64,000 nt of DNA from Arachnopeziza araneosa (taxonomy: Eukaryota; Ascomycota; Leotiomycetes; Helotiales; Arachnopezizaceae): positions 1 through 64,000 of the forward strand of contig QYAI01000072.1 of assembly GCA_003988855.1 (NCBI GenBank), read 5' to 3'. The notes under the pieces are model-generated. The model searched no databases. It was not told the DNA's origin and saw only the letters and a program-made list of their open reading frames with translations. Of this stretch, positions 21,901 to 34,031 are shown one piece after another. The position numbers were made by a program, and so were the translations under genes. Position 1 is the first letter of the stretch. Each line of letters begins with the position of its first letter.

Positions 21901-24311
21901 GATTCTCCTTCTCCAGTCTCACCGCCAGCCATCTCACGAATCCAGGAAGCGATACCACTTAAAGCCCATGGCTCTTTACACTTTATGTAATCCTGCGTAG
22001 ATAGCCGAGAGGGAGAGAACTTTTTCCGTCTACCAGCAGGTAATGATGGAAGATCGATTGCAAGGGACGACTGAGGAGTATCGTATCCATCAAGGCCACT
22101 AGCAGAACGTGTAGCCAATCTTGCGGCTTTCTGTCTCGCTTGTCGCTCCTCGGCGTCTGTCTTCGATCGCACAGGAGGAACAGCCTGTGGTGTGCTGCTA
22201 TGACTTGATAGAGAAGTAGATCTTGGCACATATTGACCACTAGGGGTAAGCATGGTCTGTGATCCATACGCCTCAGGTCCAGCTGGTACGTATGGAACAC
22301 GTGCAGCTTCCGCGCTCGACGAGTAGGAGTGGGTATACTGGTGACCGCGGTATGAACCAGCTGGTAAAAGCTGAGGTGTCCTGTTCTCCGATAATGAAGG
22401 AACTGCTGGTAGAGGGCGCTCAGAGGTTCGAGGCCGGTTGTATGGAGATGATCCCATACCTGGATGATAAAACAATTCAGGCATATCATCTCGAGAAGGG
22501 CTTTCGCTGCCGGACCGGCCACTAAGTCGCGATTCTGATAAGCGAGAGTGTAGGGATACCTGCTCGTCACCTTCATCGAAACTGAGCCTGTGTGACTGCG
22601 GAGTTGGTCTTTGAAGTCCACCAGTCCCAAATGTATCAACCCGTGCGGCCTCGAAAGCTGGAAATGGATGGATATCACTTGCACCTGGTATCGAATAGTC
22701 CGTCATTCCTCCAAGCCCAGCCGCGGGCACCCGAGTATAGCTATCCGACCTGCCTAGGTCTTGAGGAGTTGGTAGTGGTCGACTTTGGTCTTCCATCTCG
22801 CTGCTATGACCAGTATTCATACCACTTGGATCATCTCCGTAGGACATGTGGGCATCATAACCACCACCAACCAGGCCCAGATCATAGTGCTTATAATCAC
22901 TGTCACTGCTTTCTTCTTGAGATTGCTGAGCACTTGGTCTTCGTCCATCATAGGTCCCGAAACTTATGGATCCTCCACGCTGAGCATCTTGCTCCTCTGC
23001 AATCCGCATGGCTTCTAGACCAGCCGCACCTTCTAGATCGCTCTCATCGTCGAAATCACCATAGGTATTCTCTTCACTGTTGGGATTGATTGTTGATGTC
23101 GATGCAAAGCGTGCTACTCCAGATGATCCACCCAGTGTTGTCGCCTTGGAGTTGTACCGAGAAAGCTCCCCATCAAGAAGATCGCCATTTTGACCTCGAC
23201 TATTGGCTTTCAAGCCAGTTCCAAGTGCATTGTCAAGGTCTGCAAACAGTTGTTCCTGGGAAACATCCCCATCTTCGTCTCCTTCTGGCCAGTCATCATC
23301 GTCCTCAACCTGTTCTTCCTCTACTGGAGCGTTTGGGAGGGGTCTCAACGTGGGATGTCGTTGCAGCCTAGAAGTATTGGAGCTGATCGGAGCTTGGTTA
23401 GGAATGGATGGGGGAGTTGACTGGTTTGCGGTGCGCGCTTGACGATTCGCGAAGGATGTTGGATCCTCATACACTGTCTGGGGTTGTGATACTGGCTGCG
23501 ATGCATACCCACCATATTCATGGTATGGTATCTGAGTGGCAGAAGTTCGGAAGCCTTCTCCATTTGTAGGATATGGAAGTGCCGAGTTAGTAGGGGGATT
23601 ATATATTGACTGCCTATGTGGTAGAGGGGCTGAACTTGGAGGAGTATATGTGGCGGGAGTTGGTTGAGGCTGCTCATACTGGGAGGGACGAGCAGGTACC
23701 GGCGGTACGCCGAATTGGGAAGTATTCTGGGGCCAGAAACCGGAAGACTGTGGGATTTGCGGTGTTGAATTGGTAGAGTTATAACCTTGTTGGGCGTATG
23801 GATTATAGCCAGACACTGTGGTATGGCGTGACGGACCCACAGGTGGTTGCGCAGTATGGTAGAGAGCTGGATTGTACTGTTGATGCGAGGTTGGGCTAGG
23901 ATTATAAGATTGCTGAGGCCGGTACTGGTTTGCTTGAGAGACAGATTGTGCTCGAGCAAAGGCCTGGGGGTTGTATTGTACTTGGGGTGCCGGCGGTGAT
24001 TGGGATGCGGTAGGGAACGGCTGGTATTGATGATGAAAACCTGAAAAAGCCGAACTTGGACTGTTATTGTAAGATCCCGAAGCTGGTGAATGAGGACTCT
24101 GAGTTGCAGTATTTGCCAGGAATGGCTCCTCCTGGGGTACGCTGGGAGCTCTCCCAGTCGGCTGCGGCGCACTGCTTTGATACCGAGTCCCATTAGGGTC
24201 GAAGAAAGCCGCATCATCGCCATTGTCAAAACTTGATTGTCTGTGTAGACCCGGTCCATATTGCGCCGGTGGTACATGCCCATATCGACGTTGGCCATTA
24301 GAGAAGGACAT
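18945..24311 (-). CDS. ROM2: Rho1 guanine nucleotide exchange factor (Rom1/Rom2 type)
   Basis: Three exons (24311-20658, 20610-19924, 19880-18945; introns 47 and 43 nt) give about 1758 residues. Residues 1-720 are low-complexity, rich in Gln, Pro, Ser, Tyr and Asn. A DEP-like domain follows at about 770-860, the DH (RhoGEF) domain at about 950-1140 (KSPITRLQRYTLLL is its conserved helix), a PH domain at about 1160-1330 and a C-terminal CNH domain from about 1400 (MPRVTQIAVLEEFSLCLIIA). Such proteins activate Rho1 at the plasma membrane and feed the cell-wall integrity pathway and glucan synthase. The start MSFSNGQRRYGHV was preferred; an in-frame ATG lies 9 codons upstream. Splice phases restore KLPIPMQLLVLE and GWIRSIQMPRVTQ. 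Confidence 0.93.
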
Positions 24312-25839
24312 GTTTGCGACTGTCCGAATGGAGCGCAATCAAAGCCGCAGGCCGCAGATATGTTCGAATAGGCTCAGAGAGTGATGTTGATGATCGAGCA
24401 GAGAGTAATGCAATTCTTGGCTCGTGGCCAGCGATGGAAGTTGAAGAGTCGACTTGCTACATAGAGACAGCGTCGTGCGCAAACTATGCAAAAAGCAGCT
24501 GCCACCCCATTCGCTCGTTCTCATATATGCTCTCACAAGAGCTTCCGTAATCGATGGGACGGATGGTTGTGCGATGGTCCTTGGTGGTTGTGCTGAAGGG
24601 CAGAAACTCTTCGTTGTTGGGCTTCGATATCGACGTTCCGACTTGCGCCAAGCGGCTGCGGCTGGCCTCGTCGATCAAGAACAGGCACCAACTGGTGAGG
24701 CTTGGAGGGCTTTCTGATCACCACGCCCAGTGTTGCGTAGAGATTAAAGTAGCTAGCGGGATGCTGCACTTCGGGATGTTGAGAATTTGTCTTTGTAGAT
24801 TACGAGGCCATGCTCACGAGAACGGCCAAAGCACTTTAGAGCTGAAAGCAAACGCCCCACTGTGATTAGCTGACAAGAGGAACTCGACGAGCATTTTTAC
24901 TCTAGTTCTTATTTCAGAGGATTCTGATTCCATGGATTTTTCTACCATTTCTTGGTCTCACTGATGCTTATTCTTGTCTTTTCTCAGTGAGCGTCACGAC
25001 AAGAGAGTCAAGCATTCGACGAGAATCGCGTTCTCTGGTACCAACAGAAGGGTTCACGCGGCAAAGGGTCCCGCCTAGCCCTATGAGAGCCAACTGTGGC
25101 TGGTGAACAACGACCCCGATGGCCTTCTCAAGTTTCATCGAGAGATACGTTGTCTGAAACCCGACGTCTGTGCCCGAGTCTCACGAAGAAGGCTGCACTT
25201 TCGCTCCCTTCGAAGCAAGGACCGTGTTATCTTGATGAGCCCGGAAATGATATCCTTCGATTCTGTTTCTAGTCTTGTACAACGCATGAGGCTGAGGTTT
25301 AGCCAACAACGCACGGAAGACGCGGCTTCAGCAGGCGCTATAGCACTCTGGATGGTGAGAGTAGAGTCTTCTCTCTGTTTCAAGCCGTGATTGTCTTCAG
25401 CGCCGTGTCAGATTGGATCCCCGTCGCCAGAACTAGGCAGGAGATGCCCGCACTGACGTGAAAGGAAGCTTCCTTATCCAGCACAGGTAAATAAGCGTCG
25501 TCTCCGATCCATAATCGTCCGCTTCAAAGTGCTAAATGTGTTAGTTCGTTGTCTAGTTGATAGGTCCATCTCGGGAGGCCCCTCAGACGGGAATGTATTG
25601 TACGATGCGCCTGTTGTCGTCTAACTCTTAATTCCTCTAATCTCCATCCACGTGACCCAGCAGCCCCTCATGATTTTGTAAGCCACCCAGGTGGAGCTGC
25701 TCTCGGAAGCCGAATTGGCGAGTTTCGTCACAGCTTCCTCTTCCTCCCCCACTCTGTTTCTTTCTCCATCCAACTTCTTCACCATTCTACACATTCTACA
25801 CATCAACAATTCCATCAATAAAACTACAAATTAATCAAA
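24312..25839. other. Intergenic between divergent genes
   Basis: About 1.5 kb between the RhoGEF (-) and SOD1 (+) starts. Frames such as 25103-25390 (+) have no recognisable content. A C/T-rich stretch (TCTTCCTCCCCCACTCTG) with CACATTCTACACATC lies just before the SOD1 ATG and fits a fungal core promoter. Confidence 0.4.
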
Positions 25840-26693
25840 ATGGTCAAAGCAGGTACGGTCTGAATCTCTCCATTCGTCGCCCATCTACCCGCTCTTTCCA
25901 TTGGCTTGAATGGATGGCGGGGTTACTAGAGAGCCCTAGTTGAGGGAGTTAGAGCTCATTGAGGCAACTCTGCTACCTGGATGGCTATCATCGAAATCAG
26001 ATCCATGCCTCTATCTATCCGACAATTCTCAGTCTTACCTTTCTCTGCTACTTTTGACAAATCATTGCTGACTATGTTGTTGTCTAGTTGCTACCGTTCG
26101 AGGCGACTCCAAGATCACTGGAACCCTTACCTTCGAACAGGATTCCGAATCTTCTCCAACTACCATCACCTGGGACATTACCGGTAACGACCCCAACGCT
26201 GAACGTGGCTTCCACATCCATACTTTCGGTGACAACACCAACGGCTGCACATCTGCCGGTCCACATTGTGAGTAGCTGAGAAGGAATACGTGCGGATATC
26301 AAGTCTGATAGAAACTCACAGTCAACCCACACGGCAAGACCCATGGCGCTCCAACGGATGAGGTTCGCCATGTTGGAGATCTCGGTAACTTCAAAACCGA
26401 TGCTCAGGGTAATGGCAGTGGCACCACCACCGACAAGCTCGTCAAGTTGATTGGTCCGGAGAGCATCATTGGAGTATATTCAAGTTAGACTTGTAACGAG
26501 AAATCATTGCTGACATCAATGTAGCGAACTGTCGTTATCCACTCTGGAACTGACGATCTTGGCCAGGGAGGAAATGAGGAATCCAAGAAGACCGGAAATG
26601 CCGGTACTCGACCAGCTTGCGGTATGTAAACCTATCATCTCACAGATTAGCTCCGCTAACATAAGTTTAGGTGTTATTGGCATTGCAGCATAA
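25840..26693 (+). CDS. SOD1: Cu/Zn superoxide dismutase
   Basis: Five exons (25840-25852, 26088-26267, 26322-26473, 26525-26621, 26671-26693) give 154 residues, exactly the usual SOD1 length. Exon 1 encodes only MVKA; the first intron is 235 nt. All metal ligands are visible: GFHIHTFGD, HFNPHGKTHGAP, HVGDLGN and VIHSGTDD, with the disulphide cysteines in NGCTSAGPH and RPACGVIGIA. The enzyme converts superoxide to hydrogen peroxide and oxygen in the cytosol and intermembrane space. No signal peptide. Confidence 0.97.
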
Positions 26694-27535
26694 ATTTCAA
26701 CTGAATGAATGAATAGTATGAAAGCTCTGAATGAACCCTTGATTTCCATTTCTCCAAAAGCGCAGGTATCTAGGTATTCACAGAGGAAAATTACATACAT
26801 TCAATATGATATGCTTCAGATCACTCTGTGCAAATTTTTCATCACATTTGTGCTCACATAATCTATTTCCATCTCATAACCCCTCCCGATTTCGACATCT
26901 TCTCCACATCCGTTTCGGAAGATATTATCCAATCGGCGACAGAGTAAATCCGTGCCGTTAGTGGGGTTCAAGCACACGACTTGCACACAGATATATTCTG
27001 GAATAGGTAGCTTTGAACTGTTAAAAACCATTGTGTCTCACAACATTGATTTATTTAAACGCTTTTGCCTTCAAAGGGAATTTGAGTTGAATTTACAGCA
27101 AAAAGGTTTTTGTTTGAGATGTAAGTTCGACCTCCCGCTTCCTCTCCTGCCTCCGCTTCGATTGTCCGCCTTCTCTCCAAAACGAATCGAATCGACTTGA
27201 GTCACGGCAAACAATCTCAATGGCTGTTCAATTCCATAGCCAATTCCGTTCGTTTATCTGTACTCGTTGCAAAATACCGGCGAAAAGCTGGAGCCCGAGA
27301 ATGGTAAACCGTGGTTGTCACTTCCTATTCACCGCATTGCTCATCCTTCCGCCCAAACGACGAAATCTAGCGACTTCACCATATCAAGCACAAACAACCT
27401 ACATATTTAAAATACCTAAATGCGCAATATTCCGCTGTAACATTTCTCCGCAATCACCACACCACGGATGAGATCAAAACTAGCTACGTATCACACATTC
27501 GCTCTTGCTTTTTCATCTCTTATTGAGCCTCCAAG
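26694..27535. other. Intergenic
   Basis: Contains the SOD1 3' flank and the promoter of the Tudor-SN gene. A plus-strand frame at 27220-27471 has no recognisable content. Confidence 0.4.
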
Positions 27536-30443
27536 ATGCCAGTCAGAACTTTCAAGATCGGTTATGCCACCGGCAGAATTGAGAGTTGGACGAGCTCTTC
27601 AGATTCCAAAACTTCAAGTCTTTCACAAGCATCTGCTAACACGATTGACCCATTTCCAGCTCCGAAGATCGAACCATTTCCTGCATTTTCTGCAACGAAC
27701 AGTCTTACGCATAGCAAAAAGAAAGGCCTACCAAACGTACCTGCAGCACGATACGACACTATGCCTCTCAACCAAGCGAAAGTCAAGGCGGTACTTAGTG
27801 GAGACAGTCTTATTTTGACCTCGGTTGCGAATCCAGAGCGCGAACGAATTCTTTCACTTGCGTACTGCACATCACCGCATATGAAAAAAGATGCCGAGGA
27901 GCAATGGGCTTTCGAATCTAGGGATGCGTTACGTCAATTGGTTGTTGGCAAGCAAATCCAGTTCCAAATTCTGTATACCATCCCCAACACGAAGCGCGAA
28001 TATGGAATTGTCTTTTTGAATGATGGACGTCGTCTTCCAGAGGAAATGGTCAAGCAAGGATGGCTAAAGCTCAGGGATGATGCTGGAAGAAAAGAAGATG
28101 CCCCAGAAGCTCTTCACCAACTAGATGAGCTGCGCCTCCTCGAAGCCAAGGCTCGCGCCGAGGATCTGGGTATTTGGGCACCAAACGGCGGTCGAATTGA
28201 CGTGCAACATGACCTAGGTGATCCACAGGAATTCCTTGATAGCTGGAAAGGTAAAACGGTTGAAGGTTTGGTTGAGCGCGTATTGAGCGGTGACCGATTG
28301 CTTACACGATTGATCCTGTCTCCTACCAAGCATATTCAGAGTAAGAAATCATGGACTTTATAAATAGGTTCGACTAACTTTTCTAGCTATCACTCTCGTC
28401 GCGGGTATCCGTGCTCCTACAACTGAGCGTGTTAACCCTTCAAATGGTGAAGTTCAACCTGCTGAAGAATACGGCAATGCTTCCAAGCATTTCGTGGAAG
28501 AGAGACTTCTACAACGAAGTGTTAAAGTTGATATTCTCGGGCTTAGCCCTCAGAACCAACTTGTTGCTGCAATCAAACATCCTAGAGGTTCAATTGCCAA
28601 ATTCTTACTTGAAGAAGGTCTTGCTCGATGCACAGACTTCCACTCCACACTTCTCGGTGGTAACATGCAAGCGCTGCGAGAGGCCGAAAAGTCTGCGCAG
28701 GCAGCAAAGAAAGGTCTATTCAAAGATCATGTTGCAAAGGCCGGGGCTGGAGGTAGCAACTTAGACGCACAAGTTACGCGTATTTTCAGCGCAGACGTCA
28801 TCTTTGTTCGCAATCGAACCGGAGTCGAGAAGAGAATTAGCATCAGCAGTATCCGTGGTCCTCGTCCTTCGGAATCATCGGAAGCACCTTTCCGCGACGA
28901 GGCCAAGGAGTTCTTGCGCAAGAAAATCATTGGAAAGCACATCCGAATGAGCATCGATGGCTCACGCCCAGCGACCGAAGATTATGATGCCAAAGAGGTT
29001 GCAAGTATTACTTTCGGGGATAAGAATGTTGGGTTATTACTTGTACAAGAGGGCTGGGCTTCTGTAATCAGACATCGACGAGACGACACTGATCGAGCAC
29101 CAAACTACGATGAATTACTGGCGGCACAAGAGACGGCAAAAGAAGAAAAGAAGGGAATGTGGTCCGGCAAACCTGCCAAGGCAAAGCAATATGCTGATGC
29201 TTCTGAAACTCTACAAAAGGCCAAATTGCAAGTCTCAACTCTACAACGCCAAAAGAAAATCCCAGGAATTGTAGATTTTGTCAAAGGCGGCTCAAGATTT
29301 GTCGTCCTGATTCCTCGAGAAAACGTCAAGCTAAATTTTGTCCTCGGTGGAATTCGTGCGCCAAAGTCTGCAAGACACGCAACAGACAAGAGCGAGCCTT
29401 TTGGCCAAGAGGCACACGATCTTGCATCTAAACGCCTGACTCAACGAGATGTCGAGATTGACGTCCACAATATTGACAAAGTTGGTGGCTTCATTGGAGA
29501 ACTTTATATCAACAAGGAGTCATTTGCTAAGATTTTGGTTGAAGAGGGTTTTGCCACCGTTCATCAGTACTCGGCCGAGCAATCTGGAAATGCTACCGAG
29601 TTACTTGCTGCTCAACAGAGAGCTAAGGATGCACGAAAGGGTCTTTGGGTCGATTGGGATCCTTCTTTGGATGTTCAAGAAGAGGAACAAGCCCCCGCAG
29701 ACAGTGCCAATGGTGATGCCATCATTCCTCGAGAAAAAGACTACCGTGATGTAGTAATTACTCACATTGAGGAGAACGGGAGGATGAAGCTCCAAATTAT
29801 TGGAACAGGTACTTCCGCACTCGAGTTAATGATGTCACAATTCAAATCATTCCACATGAACTCGTCCAATTCTCAAGGCCTTCAAGGACCGCCCAAGACA
29901 GGCGAGTATGTTGCGGCCAAGTTCAGCGCTGATGGTCAATGGTACCGAGCACGCATTCGCTCTAACGATCGGACCGCAAAGGAAGCTGAAGTCGTATATG
30001 TGGATTACGGCAACAGCGAGAAGATCCCTTGGTCTCGTCTCCGTCCCTTATCACAGTCTCAATTCTCGCCCCAGAAGCTCAGACCTCAAGCACAAGAAGC
30101 TGTGTTTTCTCTCCTGCAATTTCCTACTAATGTTGATTACCTGGCCGATGCTGTCAATTTTATCCAAGACATAACTGGCGACAAACAACTCGTCGCAAAT
30201 GTGGATTATACTGCACCGGAAGGAACACTCCACATCACGCTTTATGATCCGAAGAGCAGCGAAAAACTCACCGATAGTATCAACTCTGAGATTGTTGCCG
30301 AGGGTCATGCGATGGTTCCCACCAAGTTGAAGCCTTGGGAGCGTGGATTTGGCGATGTTCTCAAGACTCTTCGGGCAAAGGAAGAGTCAGCTATTCAGGA
30401 GAGAAGAGGCTTGTGGGAGTATGGTGACTTGAGAGATGATTAG
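27536..30443 (+). CDS. Tudor-SN (SND1/p100-like), staphylococcal nuclease and Tudor domains
   Basis: Two exons (27536-28340 and 28387-30443) with a 46-nt intron (donor GTAAGA, acceptor TTCTAG). The body has four SNase-like domains in tandem followed by a Tudor domain with a partial fifth SNase fold; the Tudor core is GEYVAAKFSADGQWYRARI and VVYVDYGNSEKIPWSRLRPL. Tudor-SN acts in RNA metabolism: stress granules, decay of hyper-edited RNA, splicing and transcription co-activation. Starting at the in-frame ATG at 27761 (MPLNQAKVKAVLSGDSLILT) gives 878 residues, the usual fungal length. Starting at 27536 gives 953, adding a Ser/Thr/Lys-rich leader without a recognised domain. I favour 27761 as the translation start of the conserved protein, but the upstream ATG has the better context and the frame is open. 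Confidence 0.93.
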
Positions 30444-31502
30444 TGTAATCAACCTCTAAGCTGGGAATTGAGTTATGGTTCTTTAGCATCTTCACCTACG
30501 TCATCCTAGCGTTAGGTATCCTCTTTTTCTTGCCCCATTTTTCGCCGCGGCACCTTCTACTGGAGTTCTCTTTTTCATAACAAAAGTGCATAAAAATGAA
30601 ATGGGTGGATGAGATTACGAATCATGAATTGATACTTCATTGAGCATTGCGTGGCTGGGGCAACTTTTCAAATCAAAGGATCATAAAACGCATTAGTAGT
30701 CGGGAAGACTTTCAAACAGATTGCATAGATAGATATCCAATCAAAATGCATTCGTGAATCGTAATGTTACTGTCATGTGCTATTTCTATGCATTTCCTCG
30801 TGTTGTTCAATAGTATTAGGAGATTCTCGTCATCGAAGCCAGTCCTTCATCGCTATCACAGGATACCTCTTTCCCAGATAATTGCCCAGACAAAGGTATC
30901 GAATTGTGAAAAAGACTAACTGCAACTCGCTACTTCCCTACTAAGATATATTGAATCCATGTCTTTTCATTTCAATTTGTTGCGCCTTTCACAAGAATAT
31001 CGGCATTCTTTACTGTCGTTATTTACACCTGACGCCATCTTAGGCGCACTCACATTCTCTATTATCATATTATTTTGGGTTTTCAGCAGTCTTGACATCT
31101 TTTCCGATTCGAGGCGACTACTTTGATAGTCGATGTTGACCTCTTTAACGATCGTTAGCTTCCACTCCTTTACCATAGGCTCTCAGTCAATACAACAACC
31201 CTCCTACTTCTTTCCTTTGCCTTACGCTGATATTTGACTGTGTATTAGGGTAGTTTCATGCGAATAGAAGTTGCGAACGAGGAGGAAAAGGCACGATCCA
31301 TAGTTTCCGACCGAATTAAACAGAGCCATGAAGAACCCTCCTACACGCACATTTATATGATTCAATATCTTTTCTGGGGGCCAGGGCCACTGTGATTGTG
31401 CCACCGCGGACAGAAGTTATCGAGTTGGATCTACGCTTGTACAAGCAATCGGTCTCAAGTGCCAACAAGAACCAAGAACTTTCACAACTGGAAAAGGCAG
31501 AA
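30444..31502. other. Intergenic
   Basis: No gene seen. The stretch includes the Tudor-SN 3' flank and the upstream part of the next gene, whose frame is open back to about 31332 without an ATG. Confidence 0.4.
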
Positions 31503-33368
31503 ATGCGAGCAATCAACCATAAAATCACAGTCAAAGAGAGAGAATTGGGGAAAGAGGAAGTCGAAGAGAGTTCCTCTCAAGGCACCCAAAGATCATACCA
31601 AGACGCCGAAAGCTTCCTAACAGAAAGCGAAGAAGGAACAACTAGAAAAAATAATAAGCTTGGAGACGTCAAAGGATCACAAGTTCTGAGAGATATGGCT
31701 CTTGAGAGACGCATAAGTTTGAAGATAAACGGAGTGTTGATCCCACTTCAAGAATCGGATTCTCTTTACGAAATCAATATCTCTACAATTGCTCCTCAGA
31801 AAGAAGAAGCACTCCAAGATTCGAATTTTGGAGCTGAGGGAGTGGTCCCACACATGGAGTGTTTCAGTACTCCCTTAGAGATTGAGATATCTACACTTGA
31901 ACTCCAAAATGAAGATTTTATCTTACCCCCGACTTCAAGTTCTGGAATTGATGAGATCGAAACTCCAAAGTCGAAAACTCCTTACGAAGTCATAATATCT
32001 ACAATTCAGCACCAGCGAGAAGATGTATTCCCATTTTCAGGTTTTCGGGTAGATGGAGCTGATGACAGAGAGTCACAATCCCTTGCCAGCAGTCCTAGCA
32101 AAGTTCGACGAAGCCAAGAAGTTCGACTCCAGAGGAGAGATGTTCTCTCGATCTCCAACTCAGGGGTGGATGACAGAGAAACGATTTCTCGTTCTAGCAG
32201 TACAAGTAAATTCCGGCGAAGCCTACAGGAACTTCGAGCTCAAATGGCTTTGGCAATGACAAACACTTCCGCCCTCACCAATCATCATCATTCTTACAAC
32301 CTTGACGGTTCGCTAGATCTTTATCGATCGTCTCTCGTTCTTCAAGAGCTTCAAACCAAAATTGAGCAAGAACAAAATCCTAGACGACGGAAGCTGATGA
32401 CCAAGAAATATATCAAGAAACAAAATGCCGAAATTAAAAAGGCTAAGAAAGAGTATGATACATCTTGTCGTTTGGAACAAGAAGCTCAGAGGAAAGCGGC
32501 AATCAACAAGCTGATGGCCCGACGGCTTCACAATGAAACCGCAGAACGTTGTGAGGATATTTGCCATCCTGAACTCAGTGCCACTCGCAATACCACCCTT
32601 TCTCCATTTCGCATGGTTACTTATTTTGATCTATGGTCCAACGGACACCCGAAACTCAAGACGTTAGACAGCAATCCGCCCAAGCTCTCCCTTCAGGTAC
32701 GGAAGCGGCTTCAACGCCGCACAAGAATCAGTCTTTTCCTTAAGAGTCGCAAAGGACCCGTAGTAGCGCAAGCAAAACTCAGCAGCATAGCTGAAGGTGT
32801 CATCACATTTGATTCCTGGCGACTGGCTAAAAAGGAAAAACGCATTCCTCTCTTGATACCATTAAAAATGACTGGAATTGACTGGCAAAGGTACGATTTT
32901 GCACTTCCGGTCGGCAGTGAATCTACCAATCAAGTAGACTGGGGCTATTTTACTTGGGAACGCATAATTTACAGTCGTACGAATTTTGAAGTCGAGTTTG
33001 AGCTCAGAAAACGGAGTGAAAGACTCAGCTCCGGTGAAGGTGAGGTACTGGCTATGCTTACTTATAAGAGGGGATTCTGCAAGGATTTAGGGAAAGCCAA
33101 GATCACGATGAAGCGTGGATTCGGTGGAGATATTGTGAGAGGAGGAGCTGATAGGTTGCAAGGCTGGACTGACTGGGAGGTTATGGTATTAATGTCGGGC
33201 TTGTGTATTGTCGAAGGATACAAAACTCGCCTTAAGAAAGAAGGTATCATTGGTTGTGGCCACAATCTCCCTGTTTCTTCATCATGGCTTAGTAGTATTC
33301 CACTTCTTAATCTATTATCGCCTTGGAAAAACCAACATCGGTCTTTGGGGAGCAGAAACCAATGCTAG
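31503..33368 (+). CDS. Hypothetical protein with internal EIxISTxxxQxED repeats
   Basis: From the ATG at 31503 (MRAINHKITVKERELGKEEV) the frame encodes about 621 residues. It is open further upstream to 31332, so a first exon with another start could exist. The N-terminal half is charged and disordered and contains four spaced degenerate repeats: YEINISTIAPQKEE, LEIEISTLELQNED, YEVIISTIQHQRED and SQEVRLQRRDV. A helical Lys/Glu-rich segment comes next (about 315-380), with a possible coiled coil. The C-terminal 230 residues look folded, with FRMVTYFDLWSNGHPKLKTL, KKEKRIPLLIPLKMTGIDWQ and WTDWEVMVLMSGLCIVEGYK. I do not recognise a family. No signal peptide or membrane segment. Confidence 0.7.
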   Translation: MRAINHKITVKERELGKEEVEESSSQGTQRSYQDAESFLTESEEGTTRKNNKLGDVKGSQVLRDMALERRISLKINGVLIPLQESDSLYEINISTIAPQKEEALQDSNFGAEGVVPHMECFSTPLEIEISTLELQNEDFILPPTSSSGIDEIETPKSKTPYEVIISTIQHQREDVFPFSGFRVDGADDRESQSLASSPSKVRRSQEVRLQRRDVLSISNSGVDDRETISRSSSTSKFRRSLQELRAQMALAMTNTSALTNHHHSYNLDGSLDLYRSSLVLQELQTKIEQEQNPRRRKLMTKKYIKKQNAEIKKAKKEYDTSCRLEQEAQRKAAINKLMARRLHNETAERCEDICHPELSATRNTTLSPFRMVTYFDLWSNGHPKLKTLDSNPPKLSLQVRKRLQRRTRISLFLKSRKGPVVAQAKLSSIAEGVITFDSWRLAKKEKRIPLLIPLKMTGIDWQRYDFALPVGSESTNQVDWGYFTWERIIYSRTNFEVEFELRKRSERLSSGEGEVLAMLTYKRGFCKDLGKAKITMKRGFGGDIVRGGADRLQGWTDWEVMVLMSGLCIVEGYKTRLKKEGIIGCGHNLPVSSSWLSSIPLLNLLSPWKNQHRSLGSRNQC

Positions 33369-34031
33369 TTTAACTAGCCCCAGACTTGATCAGGCCTGAT
33401 AGCTAGAATTCAGATACCTAAATTGACTGAAAATTTCAGAGATCAGAAATAAGGGAGATAGTGATGGGGAATTCTACAATAAAAATTCTTGGAGTTTCTC
33501 TTTTACGAACGTAACAGCTCACATAAGGCCCCGGACCTCTTGACGCGGTTCGTTGATACACTCTCGTTTAGCGATATACCGATTGTACTGTAAAAACAAA
33601 AACGGCCCATTTCATTCCGACCTTCATTAAGTGCATTGACATGGAAGAAATAACATGGAGTTAGGATAACCTCTCCCGAACATCGGGACTTGGAATCGTA
33701 AATTCCCGATTTGCGATATAATGAATGAGGTCCCGAAATATCGAATAACGGGATATGGAGTTAAATCCTTACCGCTATCTCCGATTAGCGCATCACGTGG
33801 AAGCACTTTAAGAGGCTTCCTTGTTTATGGACGTTGATTGAGACTTGACATTCTTCAAGATGGGCAGAGTAGTGTTTTCATAGTTCAATCCTGAAGAAAA
33901 TTTTGCTAACCGATTGTGAAGAGACTTTTTTGGCTTACTCTCCTCTCATCTCGGAACCTTGGGCTGCTCGGAAAATTCGAAGAGTTGAGGTGCTTGATAT
34001 CCCACGGCTTTGAGATACGAAAACTGGCATC
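33369..34031. other. Intergenic, MFS promoter
   Basis: No gene seen. The words TCCCGA/CGGGA recur between about 33675 and 33755 in both orientations (ACATCGGGACTTGG, ATTCCCGATTTGCG, GTCCCGAAATATCG, AACGGGATATGG), which could be regulatory sites. Confidence 0.4.
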
